A stretch of DNA of 36,332 bases from Mycobacterium sp. E1214. Lineage in GTDB: Bacteria; Actinomycetota; Actinomycetes; Mycobacteriales; Mycobacteriaceae. Of the stretch, positions 16,261 to 23,546 are shown piece by piece. The position numbers were made by a program, and so were the translations under genes. The stretch lies in contig NZ_LZJC01000164.1 of assembly GCF_001666755.1 (NCBI RefSeq), forward strand, positions 1 through 36,332, in the 5' to 3' direction. The notes beneath the pieces are model-generated. The model was not told the origin of the DNA. It saw only the letters and a program-made list of their open reading frames with translations, and made no database searches. Each line of letters begins with the position of its first letter. Positions within the stretch are counted from its first letter, which is position 1.

Positions 16261-16646
16261 ACGTGCTGCTGGACACCCATACGCTTCTGTGGCTCGTGAG
16301 CGCGCCGTCCGATCTGGACGCCGAGACCTTAGCGGTGCTCGCCGACCCGAACACCAACCTGTGGGTCACGGCAGCCTCGGCCTGGGAAATCGCCATCAAA
16401 ACGCGACTGGGTCGCCTCGACGGCGAAGCGCTGTTGTCGGCCTGGACCGGCATCATTGCTGACATGAGCGCCGCCGAGCTTCCGATCGAGTCCTCCGACG
16501 CCATCCTCGCCGGCCGACTGCCCTGGGATCGCAAGGACCCTTTCGATCGCGTCATCGTCGCCCAGGCGCTGCGCCGCAATCTCACCATCGCGACTCGCGA
16601 CACCAAGATCCTCGAAGCCGCCCTCACCCCGACCCTGCGAGCCTGA
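16257..16646 (+). CDS. vapC: PIN-domain ribonuclease toxin (VapC)
   Basis: A 129-residue protein starting at GTG 16257, chosen because VNVLLDTHTLLWLV is the standard PIN N-terminus and the codon overlaps the antitoxin stop; an upstream in-frame start at 16236 would add non-homologous residues. Acidic residues of the metal site are visible in LLDTHTLLW, ASAWEIAIK, DPFDRVIVAQAL and TIATRDTKI. Members of this W...IK.RLGRL group are VapC RNases that cut tRNA or rRNA; the target here is unknown. Followed 25 bases later by a small gene in the same direction. Confidence 0.9.
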   Translation: MNVLLDTHTLLWLVSAPSDLDAETLAVLADPNTNLWVTAASAWEIAIKTRLGRLDGEALLSAWTGIIADMSAAELPIESSDAILAGRLPWDRKDPFDRVIVAQALRRNLTIATRDTKILEAALTPTLRA

Positions 16647-16671
16647 GCCCCACCCCCACCAGGAGCTAACG

Positions 16672-16947
16672 ATGACTGAACTTCCCACCCGCGCACAGAT
16701 GTTCGCCAACTGTCTGTCGCCACTCGACACCGCCCGCGGGTCACTAAGCGAAGTCCGAGATTGGCTGCGATCCGACTGGCAGCCCCTCGGGGCCTCCCTG
16801 ACCCCCGAGGCCGGTGAAGCCCGCGCGGCCATCCTCGACACGCTCACCGAGGCGGTCGAATCTTATCGACACCATGAAGCGCCGCATCACAGAGGCCATC
16901 GACTCGCTGCCGGCCGAGTGAGGCGACAATACGAAGGAGGACCCTGA
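16672..16947 (+). CDS. Small protein after vapC, possibly frameshifted
   Basis: An open frame of 91 residues from ATG 16672 with AGGAG upstream, 25 bases after vapC. The first 65 residues look like a real helical protein (DTARGSLSEVRDWLRSDWQP, AAILDTLTEAVESY). After that the frame becomes His/Arg-rich, while the frame starting TMKRRITEAIDSLPAE and stopping at 16921 continues the helical pattern better, so one base may have been lost or gained near 16868. The printed frame ends TGATG with the next start. Family not recognised. Confidence 0.55.
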   Translation: MTELPTRAQMFANCLSPLDTARGSLSEVRDWLRSDWQPLGASLTPEAGEARAAILDTLTEAVESYRHHEAPHHRGHRLAAGRVRRQYEGGP

Positions 16948-17228
16948 TGGCCACCGCGGAATCCCTTGCACACGAACTGCGCTCACGGGGGTGGAGCGCC
17001 TTCGCCACTTGCGACGACGTCGCAGACGAAGGCGGCGACACTAGTGGCGGCTGGGTTTGTGAGATCGACGACGACGAGCAACACCAGCCAGTGGATGTGA
17101 ACGTCTATCACCGCGGACCTAACGGGCACATTTGGCAGGCCGGCCGCACCACATATGAAGTGCCCGAAGACATCGGCACGTCTGAACTCGCCGACCGCGT
17201 GATCGAATCCATCAGGGGGCAAACGTGA
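16947..17228 (+). CDS. Small acidic protein of unknown function
   Basis: A 93-residue protein from ATG 16947 with AAGGAGG eight bases upstream. It is acidic (CDDVADEGGD, EIDDDEQ) and has VDVNVYHRGPNGHIWQAGRT and a C-terminal helix ELADRVIESI. No membrane segment. It follows the preceding small gene by TGATG coupling and is probably in the same operon as vapC. No family recognised. Confidence 0.6.
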   Translation: MATAESLAHELRSRGWSAFATCDDVADEGGDTSGGWVCEIDDDEQHQPVDVNVYHRGPNGHIWQAGRTTYEVPEDIGTSELADRVIESIRGQT

Positions 17229-17427
17229 GAACCTTCCACGACCCGCCTTCTTCAAAGCCTGGAAAAGTGGAGTGTCCCTCTCCGGCCCGCGCTACTTCGG
17301 CGACAGCAGCCGCTCCCCCGCGACGCGCCACGCGCCTCTCCCGACCGGGAGACAGACGCCCAGGATTGGCCGGGCGGGATGCACCTCCGCGGGCAAGTCG
17401 GGCGACGCAATGCGTACGTTGGAGACG

Positions 17428-17868
17428 ATGACCAGAGAGCCGGCAACACTAACCGAGGAGCAACCGTGCATCATTCGCGTCGCGCTGCTCGAGGCGTTTC
17501 ATTACGGTGAGGACGCCGTGCTGGCGGCGATGAATCCCACGGGACTGGATGTGCTGACCGCGGCTCTCCACGACGCTCAGGAGCACCATGCGTCGCGTCT
17601 GACCTGTGACAACCGGATCCACACATTTCAGTCCAATGCCGGCGCGGCCGACATCTGCCTTGACGGCGGCCGCGACGATCACGTGCTCTGGCGTCTCGAT
17701 CCGGCAACCATCCAGGAAATGATCGACCTGCTGACTGGGATGAAGGGCCACGGGATGTGCCACAACTACGTCGACATCGCAACGCCCGCACAGACACTCG
17801 TGCTGTCCGTTGACGAGTACCTGGTGCCCAACGCCGTCGTGCACACCTCCCCGTTCGGTTATTTCTGA
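17428..17868 (+). CDS. Hypothetical protein with His/Cys pairs
   Basis: A 146-residue protein if started at ATG 17428 (GGAG three bases upstream, short). In-frame starts at 17410 and at GTG 17272 are alternatives; third-position GC is high in this frame back to 17272, so a longer protein or an upstream broken gene cannot be excluded. Visible features: IIRVALLEAFHYGEDAVLAA, DAQEHHASRLTCDN, ADICLDGGRDDHVLWRLDP, and KGHGMCHNYVDI. It is convergent with the membrane-anchored protein gene at 17914. Function unknown. Confidence 0.55.
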   Translation: MTREPATLTEEQPCIIRVALLEAFHYGEDAVLAAMNPTGLDVLTAALHDAQEHHASRLTCDNRIHTFQSNAGAADICLDGGRDDHVLWRLDPATIQEMIDLLTGMKGHGMCHNYVDIATPAQTLVLSVDEYLVPNAVVHTSPFGYF

Positions 17869-17913
17869 TCGGCGCCAGGACTGACCGCACTGGAACGGCC
17901 GAAGCCGTCCCGG

Positions 17914-18900
17914 TTAGGGTGCGACCACGACTGGCGGGGTTTTGCTGATGTCGACCGGGGTGGTGAAGCCAGCGAAGTTCCCGGTGACGGTGCTGCCGTC
18001 GGGTCGCTGAGCGACCATGGGAACGGTCGCATTGTTGACCACCGCGACGGGCCGCAATGTCTGGTCGAAATTGATGGTGAACTGCCCCAAGGAGATTGGG
18101 CCGGTGAGCCGCGTGGTTCCGGGTACGGCCATCCCGCCCATGCTGATCGAGGTGTCAATTTTGGTGCAGGGCCCTGCAGGCGGTGACCCGGCGGTCATGC
18201 AGGCGGTCAGCCAGGCGATGACAGCAGTCTGGATGGCCTGCCGTCCGCGGTGGTTGATCGCGAAGGCCACCGTGAACGAGTTGGGCTGCTCGCCGTAGCG
18301 CAGCCGCTCCAGCAGTACCGGTTCAGGTTGCGACTCGGTCGCGAGGAACTCATTGGACGTCGATACCGCCAGTGCGCCGGGAAACACGTCGAGCACACCT
18401 GGGTCGACCCGGTGGCCGAACACGGTCATGGTGTCGTACACCGAGGGATGGCCGGCGGGGGTGGGTTGGAGGGCTAGGAAGGCGCTGGCCAGCTTCCACG
18501 ACGTCGCGGTGCGGACCACTTGGATTAGCCCTTCGGAGTGTTTGTTGCCAAACGCCGCTGCTGCTTTGACGTACACCCGGTCAGGGCGAGTAGCGGGTGT
18601 CGGTTGCTCACCGTCGACTCGGATGTCGGTGATTGGCAGTTTGTCGAGCTGCTGTTTGAGGACCTCCGAGGTGAGCAGCGTCGTGGCGTGGGGGGTGGCT
18701 GCGCCCAGCGAAAGAGCGGCCTGGGCGTCGCCGGCCGCCAAAGCGCGCAGATAATCGCTGACGACTGCGGTGGGTGACGAGCTCGAGCCGGCGTCATCAG
18801 TTCGATACACCATCGCCGCGATGATCGCGCCCCCGGCGATGAGCACCGCCGCCGCCACTGCCGCCCACGCCCGCCCCCTGCTGCTGATGGCCACGCGCAT
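17914..18900 (-). CDS. Membrane-anchored extracytoplasmic protein
   Basis: A 328-residue protein with one N-terminal TM helix (about 12-31, WAAVAAAVLIAGGAIIAAM) and a large outer part. Residues 43-70 (VVSDYLRALAAGDAQAALSL) resemble the start of Mce-associated or DUF4878-like domains of actinomycetes, in which a helix Y..AL..GD...A is typical; the rest is beta-rich (FTVAFAINHRGRQAI, GQFTINFDQTLRPVAVVNN). No Cys lipobox is seen. ATG 18900 start. It is divergent from the EspR-like gene. Role unknown, likely cell-envelope. Confidence 0.7.
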   Translation of the reverse strand: MRVAISSRGRAWAAVAAAVLIAGGAIIAAMVYRTDDAGSSSSPTAVVSDYLRALAAGDAQAALSLGAATPHATTLLTSEVLKQQLDKLPITDIRVDGEQPTPATRPDRVYVKAAAAFGNKHSEGLIQVVRTATSWKLASAFLALQPTPAGHPSVYDTMTVFGHRVDPGVLDVFPGALAVSTSNEFLATESQPEPVLLERLRYGEQPNSFTVAFAINHRGRQAIQTAVIAWLTACMTAGSPPAGPCTKIDTSISMGGMAVPGTTRLTGPISLGQFTINFDQTLRPVAVVNNATVPMVAQRPDGSTVTGNFAGFTTPVDISKTPPVVVAP

Positions 18901-19050
18901 ACGCTACCGACAACCAGGCCCTCACAGCTCCACGCCGCTACGCTGAGATCTCGTGAGCGCAGCAGAGGTAAAGCACCGGGCCGGGTTGAAGGCGGGCGTC
19001 CCTCACCCCGCGGGAAGGCCGATCAGCGTGCGGGCAGCGCAGCGCGCGCC

Positions 19051-19374
19051 GTGATCGTTCCGGCTGATCAATCTGCACAATCGTCTCCGGCTTCGCCGCA
19101 CGTGGCCACCGCGTACTTCTCGGAGCGGCTTCGGCACCTGATGGCGGGAATGGGTGTGCGCGACCTCGACAACGGTCAGGTCCGCAGGCTGACTCCGCTG
19201 CGGCTGCAGCGAATGCTCCAAGCCCAAGCCCCAGAGCTGCCGCTGTCTCAGTCCCAGTTTTATCGCTATGTCAACGGCGAAGCAACGCCGGACATCGCGG
19301 TGGTATACGAGCTGGCCATCCTGTTTGGGGTGCCGCCCACCTACTTCATCCCCGACCGCTACCTGCCCGAGTAA
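19051..19374 (+). CDS. EspR-like helix-turn-helix protein
   Basis: A 107-residue protein from GTG 19051. After a short linker it has FSERLRHLMAGMG, a helix-turn-helix with LPLSQSQFYRYVNGEATPDI and a final VVYELAILFGVPPTYFIPD. The order of helices and the phrase ...LA..F.V...YF..D match the N-terminal domain of M. tuberculosis EspR, a nucleoid-associated regulator of ESX-1 genes, but the dimerising C-terminal part of EspR is absent. Probably a transcriptional regulator of the neighbouring envelope genes (inference). It is followed by a membrane protein gene 14 bases downstream. Confidence 0.7.
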   Translation: MIVPADQSAQSSPASPHVATAYFSERLRHLMAGMGVRDLDNGQVRRLTPLRLQRMLQAQAPELPLSQSQFYRYVNGEATPDIAVVYELAILFGVPPTYFIPDRYLPE

Positions 19375-19388
19375 GAGCAGCACCAACG

Positions 19389-19883
19389 ATGAAGCGAGGC
19401 CGGCTCAACACGGAGGCGATGCTGTACCTCGTCGTCGCGGCGATTGTCATCGTCGGTCTTGCCGCCGCGGCCGTCATCGCCATCACCAAGCCCGCGCCCT
19501 CCCCCGGCTCGCCGCGGGCGGGCCAGGCCGGAGCAGGGCGCACTACGACGACATCACGGTCAGCTCAGTCGACCTGTGCGGGGTGGACCACGGTCAAGAG
19601 CGATATGCAGGCGATGACCCAGCTGCCCGACGGGTGGACCTATGACACCCCGCAAATCGATATCGCAATCCACGGCCGGGCGGCCCAGCTGGACACGATC
19701 GTGAAGCTCTTCGTCGATGAAATCTCCCCGGAGCCCGCAGATTTGGCGGCGACAGCGCGCGCGTGGGTTGAAGCGCAGTCCGTCGAAGGCCCCAAGCTAG
19801 TCGACCACACGTTCGCCCCGGCTGACCGCGCCAACATCGCCGCCGCAGCGCACGCACTGGACACCGCGTGTGGATCAGGCTGA
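19389..19883 (+). CDS. Single-TM envelope protein
   Basis: A 164-residue protein from ATG 19389. It has a TM helix at about residues 11-32 (AMLYLVVAAIVIVGLAAAAV), a Ser/Thr/Pro linker, and an outer domain with two Cys (QSTCAGW and the penultimate TACGSG) that may pair. It follows the EspR-like gene by 14 bases and overlaps or closely precedes the next membrane protein, so the three are likely an operon. No enzymatic motif. Confidence 0.65.
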   Translation: MKRGRLNTEAMLYLVVAAIVIVGLAAAAVIAITKPAPSPGSPRAGQAGAGRTTTTSRSAQSTCAGWTTVKSDMQAMTQLPDGWTYDTPQIDIAIHGRAAQLDTIVKLFVDEISPEPADLAATARAWVEAQSVEGPKLVDHTFAPADRANIAAAAHALDTACGSG

Positions 19884-20013
19884 ATCGAATCCTGTCCACG
19901 GAGCCGGAAAACCCGCGTCCGTTGGCACGGATTCCAACTGGCCGTTGACAACTGCCGCGACGCGCGATGGCCTGACAGGGCGGCGTCACACGCGTCGGGC
20001 AGACTTACTCGTC

Positions 20014-21042
20014 ATGCGGATGCGCTACGTCATTCAGCGGTGGTGGCTGCGATGGCTGCTCACTTCGGCCTTTCTCGGGTCCGCATTCGCGGTGGTCTGG
20101 GTTGTGCAAGTCACGCACCCCTGGGAGCGTGTCGACCCGATGGTGCTGACCATGGCGCTACTGGGCTACGGCTTGACCGTTGGCGGTCTGTCCACTTTGG
20201 CCCAGCAGCCCGTGCGCAGGGCCTACGCGCAGGCGTATCGCGGCCTGACCCCGGCGCAGCGCGCCGACGCGGCCCGCGCACTGCGTCGCGGGGCTGTGCC
20301 CGCCGATCATCAGGTGCTGGTGGGCGCGGTGCGCGCCGGCGCGTTAGCTGAACAGTATTACCAGCGCGCCGGGCGCGGCCGAACTATGCAGGTGGTCTCG
20401 ACCGTTAGCGTCGCGGCGTTCGCGGTCGTCGACTTTGTGCTCGGCGACTGGCGCCAGGGCAGCCTATTGCTGCTGATGGCGGTCTTCATCGGTGGGGCCA
20501 CCGTGCACCGGGAGTACCGGGGGGCGCAGCTCACCACCCGGCTCGGGCAGCTACGTTCGGCAGCCGAGGCGAATGGTGACGTCGACGCCGAGGAACTCGC
20601 TCCCCCACCGCGGCCGCGACGTAGCGTCTGGCTGATCGCCCTGATGGTCGTGGTGGTGGGTGTGGGCGGTTTCGGCTTCGGCGCGTTGGCCTCTCAGCCG
20701 CGACGGGATTGCCGGACCGCCGAGGCAGCGGTCCAGTTGGTGCACGATCGTTCCGACCTGCAGGACTTAAAGAACATCGTCGTCGGAGGACCGGACGTGG
20801 CCGCTTATCGTGAGTGGGCCGACCAACTGTCGCACCTGGCTGGGCAGGCTTCTTCTGCTGATATTGCACCGCATTTGCGGGCGATCGCCGAGCGTGCTCG
20901 CGACGGGGCTTCCCTTGTCGCTCAGTCCCGCAGCGCGCCGCCACCTCGGCCTGTCATCGAATTGCAGGTCGCTTATGGGCAAGACATGTTGCCGATCTTC
21001 GACGAAGAAAACGCGCTGACGGCTGCCTGCCATCCGCGGTGA
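20014..21042 (+). CDS. Multi-pass membrane protein of unknown function
   Basis: A 342-residue protein if started at ATG 20014 (MRMRYVIQRWW). A GTG at 19870 in the same frame would add 48 residues of poor quality and overlap the previous gene. Membrane helices: about 13-33 (LLTSAFLGSAFAVVWVV), 41-60, a pair around 125-160 (VVSTVSVAAFAVVDFVL; LLLLMAVFIGGATV) and one near 205-225 (LIALMVVVVGVGGFGFGAL), followed by an outer C-terminal domain of about 115 residues with two Cys (RRDCRTAEAAVQL, LTAACHPR). Together with the preceding genes it looks like a mycobacterial envelope module. Confidence 0.65.
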   Translation: MRMRYVIQRWWLRWLLTSAFLGSAFAVVWVVQVTHPWERVDPMVLTMALLGYGLTVGGLSTLAQQPVRRAYAQAYRGLTPAQRADAARALRRGAVPADHQVLVGAVRAGALAEQYYQRAGRGRTMQVVSTVSVAAFAVVDFVLGDWRQGSLLLLMAVFIGGATVHREYRGAQLTTRLGQLRSAAEANGDVDAEELAPPPRPRRSVWLIALMVVVVGVGGFGFGALASQPRRDCRTAEAAVQLVHDRSDLQDLKNIVVGGPDVAAYREWADQLSHLAGQASSADIAPHLRAIAERARDGASLVAQSRSAPPPRPVIELQVAYGQDMLPIFDEENALTAACHPR

Positions 21043-21218
21043 CTCGCGTGCGGTCGGCGGTGAGGTGTCCCGTCCACCCGACGCGCGCCTGGCGAGAACG
21101 GTGCACCGGCGGAGCAAACCGCCGCGCTGTCACCTCCAGCTGCGAGAATCGCTCGCATGGCCGGCCGTGGACTCGCGAGATCCGCTAACGAAGCCAGAAA
21201 CGAAAGGTGTGTCGCCCG

Positions 21219-21641
21219 ATGAGTCGGTACGAGGTCGATGTCTCCGATGCCCGTGAGCTGGGACAGTGGATCGGTGAATTGTCGAGTGGGCCAACAGATG
21301 AGGTGGCGATCCGTGATGGTGATGCGGTCGTCGCAGTGTTCCGCACGCCTGACTGGGCTGTTGCTGTCAGCTTCCTCCACGTTACGGCCGGGCACCGTTC
21401 CGCTGCTTTGGGGTCGAGTCCTTGTCCTGAGGCACGACGCAGGAGGCCTTGCCTCGCTGACCGACGGCAGATTAGGGCGGTTGTGCTGCACTCGAATCGT
21501 GGGCGCGCTCCCGTGACGCTTGACTGGCGGTATGCCGCCGATGAGCGTGCCCAACGCCGTCGCCGCAAAGCCGACCTAGCCGCCCAAAAGCGCGGCTTCT
21601 GGCACCGCATGGCTGCCTTCGGTGGACGTGGCCGCGCTTGA
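21219..21641 (+). CDS. Small basic protein of unknown function
   Basis: A 140-residue protein from ATG 21219, with GAAAGGTG upstream; a TTG or similar start at 21207 is less likely. The N-terminal part (MSRYEVDVSDARELGQWIGE) is acidic and folded-looking; from residue 65 it becomes Arg-rich with no clear secondary structure until VTLDWRYAADERAQRRRRK. The change could mean a frameshift near 21400, which I cannot decide. No family recognised. Confidence 0.45.
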   Translation: MSRYEVDVSDARELGQWIGELSSGPTDEVAIRDGDAVVAVFRTPDWAVAVSFLHVTAGHRSAALGSSPCPEARRRRPCLADRRQIRAVVLHSNRGRAPVTLDWRYAADERAQRRRRKADLAAQKRGFWHRMAAFGGRGRA

Positions 21642-21742
21642 GGTAATGGTTAACCCTCGTCGATAATTTCTGCGACGTTCAGACCGTGGGCTAGCGGATT
21701 GCGCTGCTCGCCAGGAACTCGCATAGGTCGCCGGAAGAATCG

Positions 21743-21955
21743 CTATTGGTTCGCTACGGCGAGGAAGAACGTGACTGCTCCGGCCGCACCGAAGGCTGCC
21801 GCCATTAGGGCCCCCGACGCCATGGCTTGGAAGTGGGGCCGCACGGTGCCGACGGCAAGGCAGATCGCGGCCACGAGTAACGCACCGACGGGGGCAAAGA
21901 TCCAGTAGTACAACAGCGGGGCGGGGGACATGCCAATGAGTCCGAGCAGGTACAT
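21743..21955 (-). pseudogene. C-terminal fragment of a membrane protein
   Basis: About 70 residues with two or three membrane helices (LLYYWIFAPVGALLVAAICL and MASGALMAAAFGAAGAVTFF) ending at 21743. Upstream on this strand the frame runs into the antisense of the DUF4226-like fragment at 21953, so the original 5' end is missing. ATG 21955 falls by chance at the junction. Unknown family. Confidence 0.45.
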
Positions 21956-22118
21956 GGTTCCCGGGCTGTACGAACCGACGCCACCCTCACATCTCCCCCC
22001 AAGTTCGTTGCCGCACCCTCCAACCGTCGCGCGCATACCCGTACCCGTAGTCATCCCCTACCCGTCGGTCAACCTGGGAGACGTCGCCAACCCGCCACAC
22101 GTGCCCATCGGAAAGTGA
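21953..22118 (+). pseudogene. 3' fragment of a DUF4226-like gene
   Basis: The frame reads MVPGLYEPTPPSHLPPSSLP and then ends with the same last 34 residues as the protein at 216-1634 (TVARIPVPVV, VPIGK at the end). Everything upstream of the Met is missing and replaced by an unrelated membrane gene fragment. It is the tail of a third DUF4226-like gene, cut at the inverted-repeat boundary. Confidence 0.8.
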
Positions 22119-22333
22119 GCTAGCCGGGCTGATCACTTCCGAATACCCACATCTGAGGATCGCCTCAGGATGTCACATCGAGGCAATAGAATAGAAAGCG
22201 TGATCACCGCAATGCACTGGATGCACGAAACGGCCTGGCGGCGCACCATTCTGGCGGGCGCGACGCTTGGTGGAATTGCATGGGGCCTATTTGCGGCCTA
22301 CACCGTCGGCGCACCGGCTGACCAAGCCCACGC
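21953..22333. repeat. Right arm of a long inverted repeat
   Basis: The reverse complement of 1-378, with one extra codon in the Pro-rich tail. Similarity probably continues to the right in the membrane gene, but the left partner runs off the window. The copies are about 21.6 kb apart and could recombine to invert the segment between them. Confidence 0.8.
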
Positions 22334-22550
22334 CCACACCGGCATCACGTCTCGACTGGCCCAAGCCGCAGTCACGACCGTCGGATGCCTGCTGCTCGCA
22401 TCACTGTTAGCAGCGCTGGGACAGCTCAGCCGGCCCGCTCGAGCACGGGCACTCCCCGCCCTCGGTCTGACACTTGCCGTGGCAGCCGTCAGTGGATGGG
22501 CCATCATCGCTGCAGAAGTGCTGCAAGCTAACGCCTTTGGAGCCTGGTAA
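22170..22550 (+). CDS. Small multi-pass membrane protein, complete copy
   Basis: A 126-residue protein from ATG 22170 with hydrophobic segments at about 22-45 (ILAGATLGGIAWGLFAAYT), 58-82 (LAQAAVTTVGCLLLASLLAAL) and 92-118 (ALPALGLTLAVAAVSGWAII). It is the full version of the gene truncated at the window start and follows the tail of a DUF4226-like gene by 51 bases, exactly as there. The conserved order suggests a functional pairing of the two families. No known domain. Confidence 0.65.
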   Translation: MSHRGNRIESVITAMHWMHETAWRRTILAGATLGGIAWGLFAAYTVGAPADQAHAHTGITSRLAQAAVTTVGCLLLASLLAALGQLSRPARARALPALGLTLAVAAVSGWAIIAAEVLQANAFGAW

Positions 22551-22627
22551 CCCCGATGACCAGCCAGCAATCGCCAACAGCAGGCCCGATATCGTTTACG
22601 CACCGCCTGGATCCAAAGTGAGCGCCC

Positions 22628-23141
22628 ATGTCTTATCACTATGAAAGCCAGCTTGATCCGGGCAGAGTCAACTCCGGCGCGCCGGGAACCCAGCCGCCCT
22701 GGATAGCGCTGGGATACGTCGATGACCACAGCCGGCTGGCGTACTCAGAAATCTTGGCCGACGAGAAGGGCGCGACATGGGCCGGATTCATCGTCAGAGC
22801 CGCTGATTACTTTGCCCATCAGGGCATTTCACGTATCGAACGTGTCATCACCGACAACCACCTCAGCTACCGGCGCTCCACCGAGGTGGCGAATGTCATC
22901 GCCACTATCGGCGCCAAACACCTCTTCATCAAACCGCACTGTCCTTGGCAAAACGGCAAGGTAGAGAGATTCAACCGCACCCTGCAGGTCGAATGGTCAT
23001 ACCGCCGAGTCTTTGCCTCCCAACGCCGACCGCGCCCACGCGCTTGCACCCTGGATGGAGTTCTCAACGCCGCCACAGCGCACTCGACGGCCTACCACCC
23101 ATCAGCCGACTGTGACCAACGTTCTGACCGAGTACAGCTAG
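22628..23141 (+). pseudogene. IS481-family transposase remnant
   Basis: The C-terminal catalytic half of an IS481-type transposase: VDDHSRLAYSEILADEKGAT with the first Asp, IERVITDNHLSYRRS with the second, and PHCPWQNGKVERFNRTLQVE with the Glu. After YRRVFAS the frame is lost, but a further frame ends TVTNVLTEYS before the stop at 23141, which is the usual IS481 C-terminus. The N-terminal HTH part is missing. Not functional. Confidence 0.75.
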
Positions 23142-23535
23142 CCCTCAATGCCAGAGGGATTGACACCGCCGGCGACCTGAGGGAGGTGGCCCAGGACACG
23201 AAGCGCTTGGCACGCGTCGAGGGGGTGTGGCGAGACGTGTCTGGTCAGCGGTCTGGAATCACCTGGCATTACTTGCTGATGCTCGCCGGGATTCCGGGAG
23301 TCAAGCCGGACCGGATGATTTGCGCTTCGTAGCAAATGCGCTGGGGATGCCCTTCCGCTCTGTCACGACCGAGTTCGCTTTGCGGATTCTGACCGCCGCG
23401 GCCGAGGAGATGGGCATGTCGCCGACCGACCTCGATCACGCCGTCTGGCAGTGGCAGCGAGGCGGGGGTAGCTGCGAGCACGGCTGCGGCCTGTTGCGGC
23501 GCTCGGCTGGCCGCACACCCACGGCTGATGGTTAA
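23142..23535 (+). pseudogene. Broken HhH/endonuclease III-like gene
   Basis: Two frames join near 23318-23330: the first has EGVWRDVSGQRSGITWHYLL and MLAGIPGVKPDRMI, the second continues RFVANALGMPFRSVTTEF. The phrase L..AGIPGVKPDRM..RFV..ALG is familiar from helix-hairpin-helix proteins related to DNA glycosylases. The 5' end is fused to the IS481 remnant, so the gene is truncated as well as frameshifted. Confidence 0.5.
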
Positions 23536-23546
23536 CTAACATTGTC

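Noticed and set aside
17225..17431. 68-residue frame with GTGA and ATGA overlaps to both neighbours
   Set aside because: The product is Pro/Arg/Ala-rich with no folded look, and third-position GC favours another frame from 17272 on; the overlaps alone are not enough.
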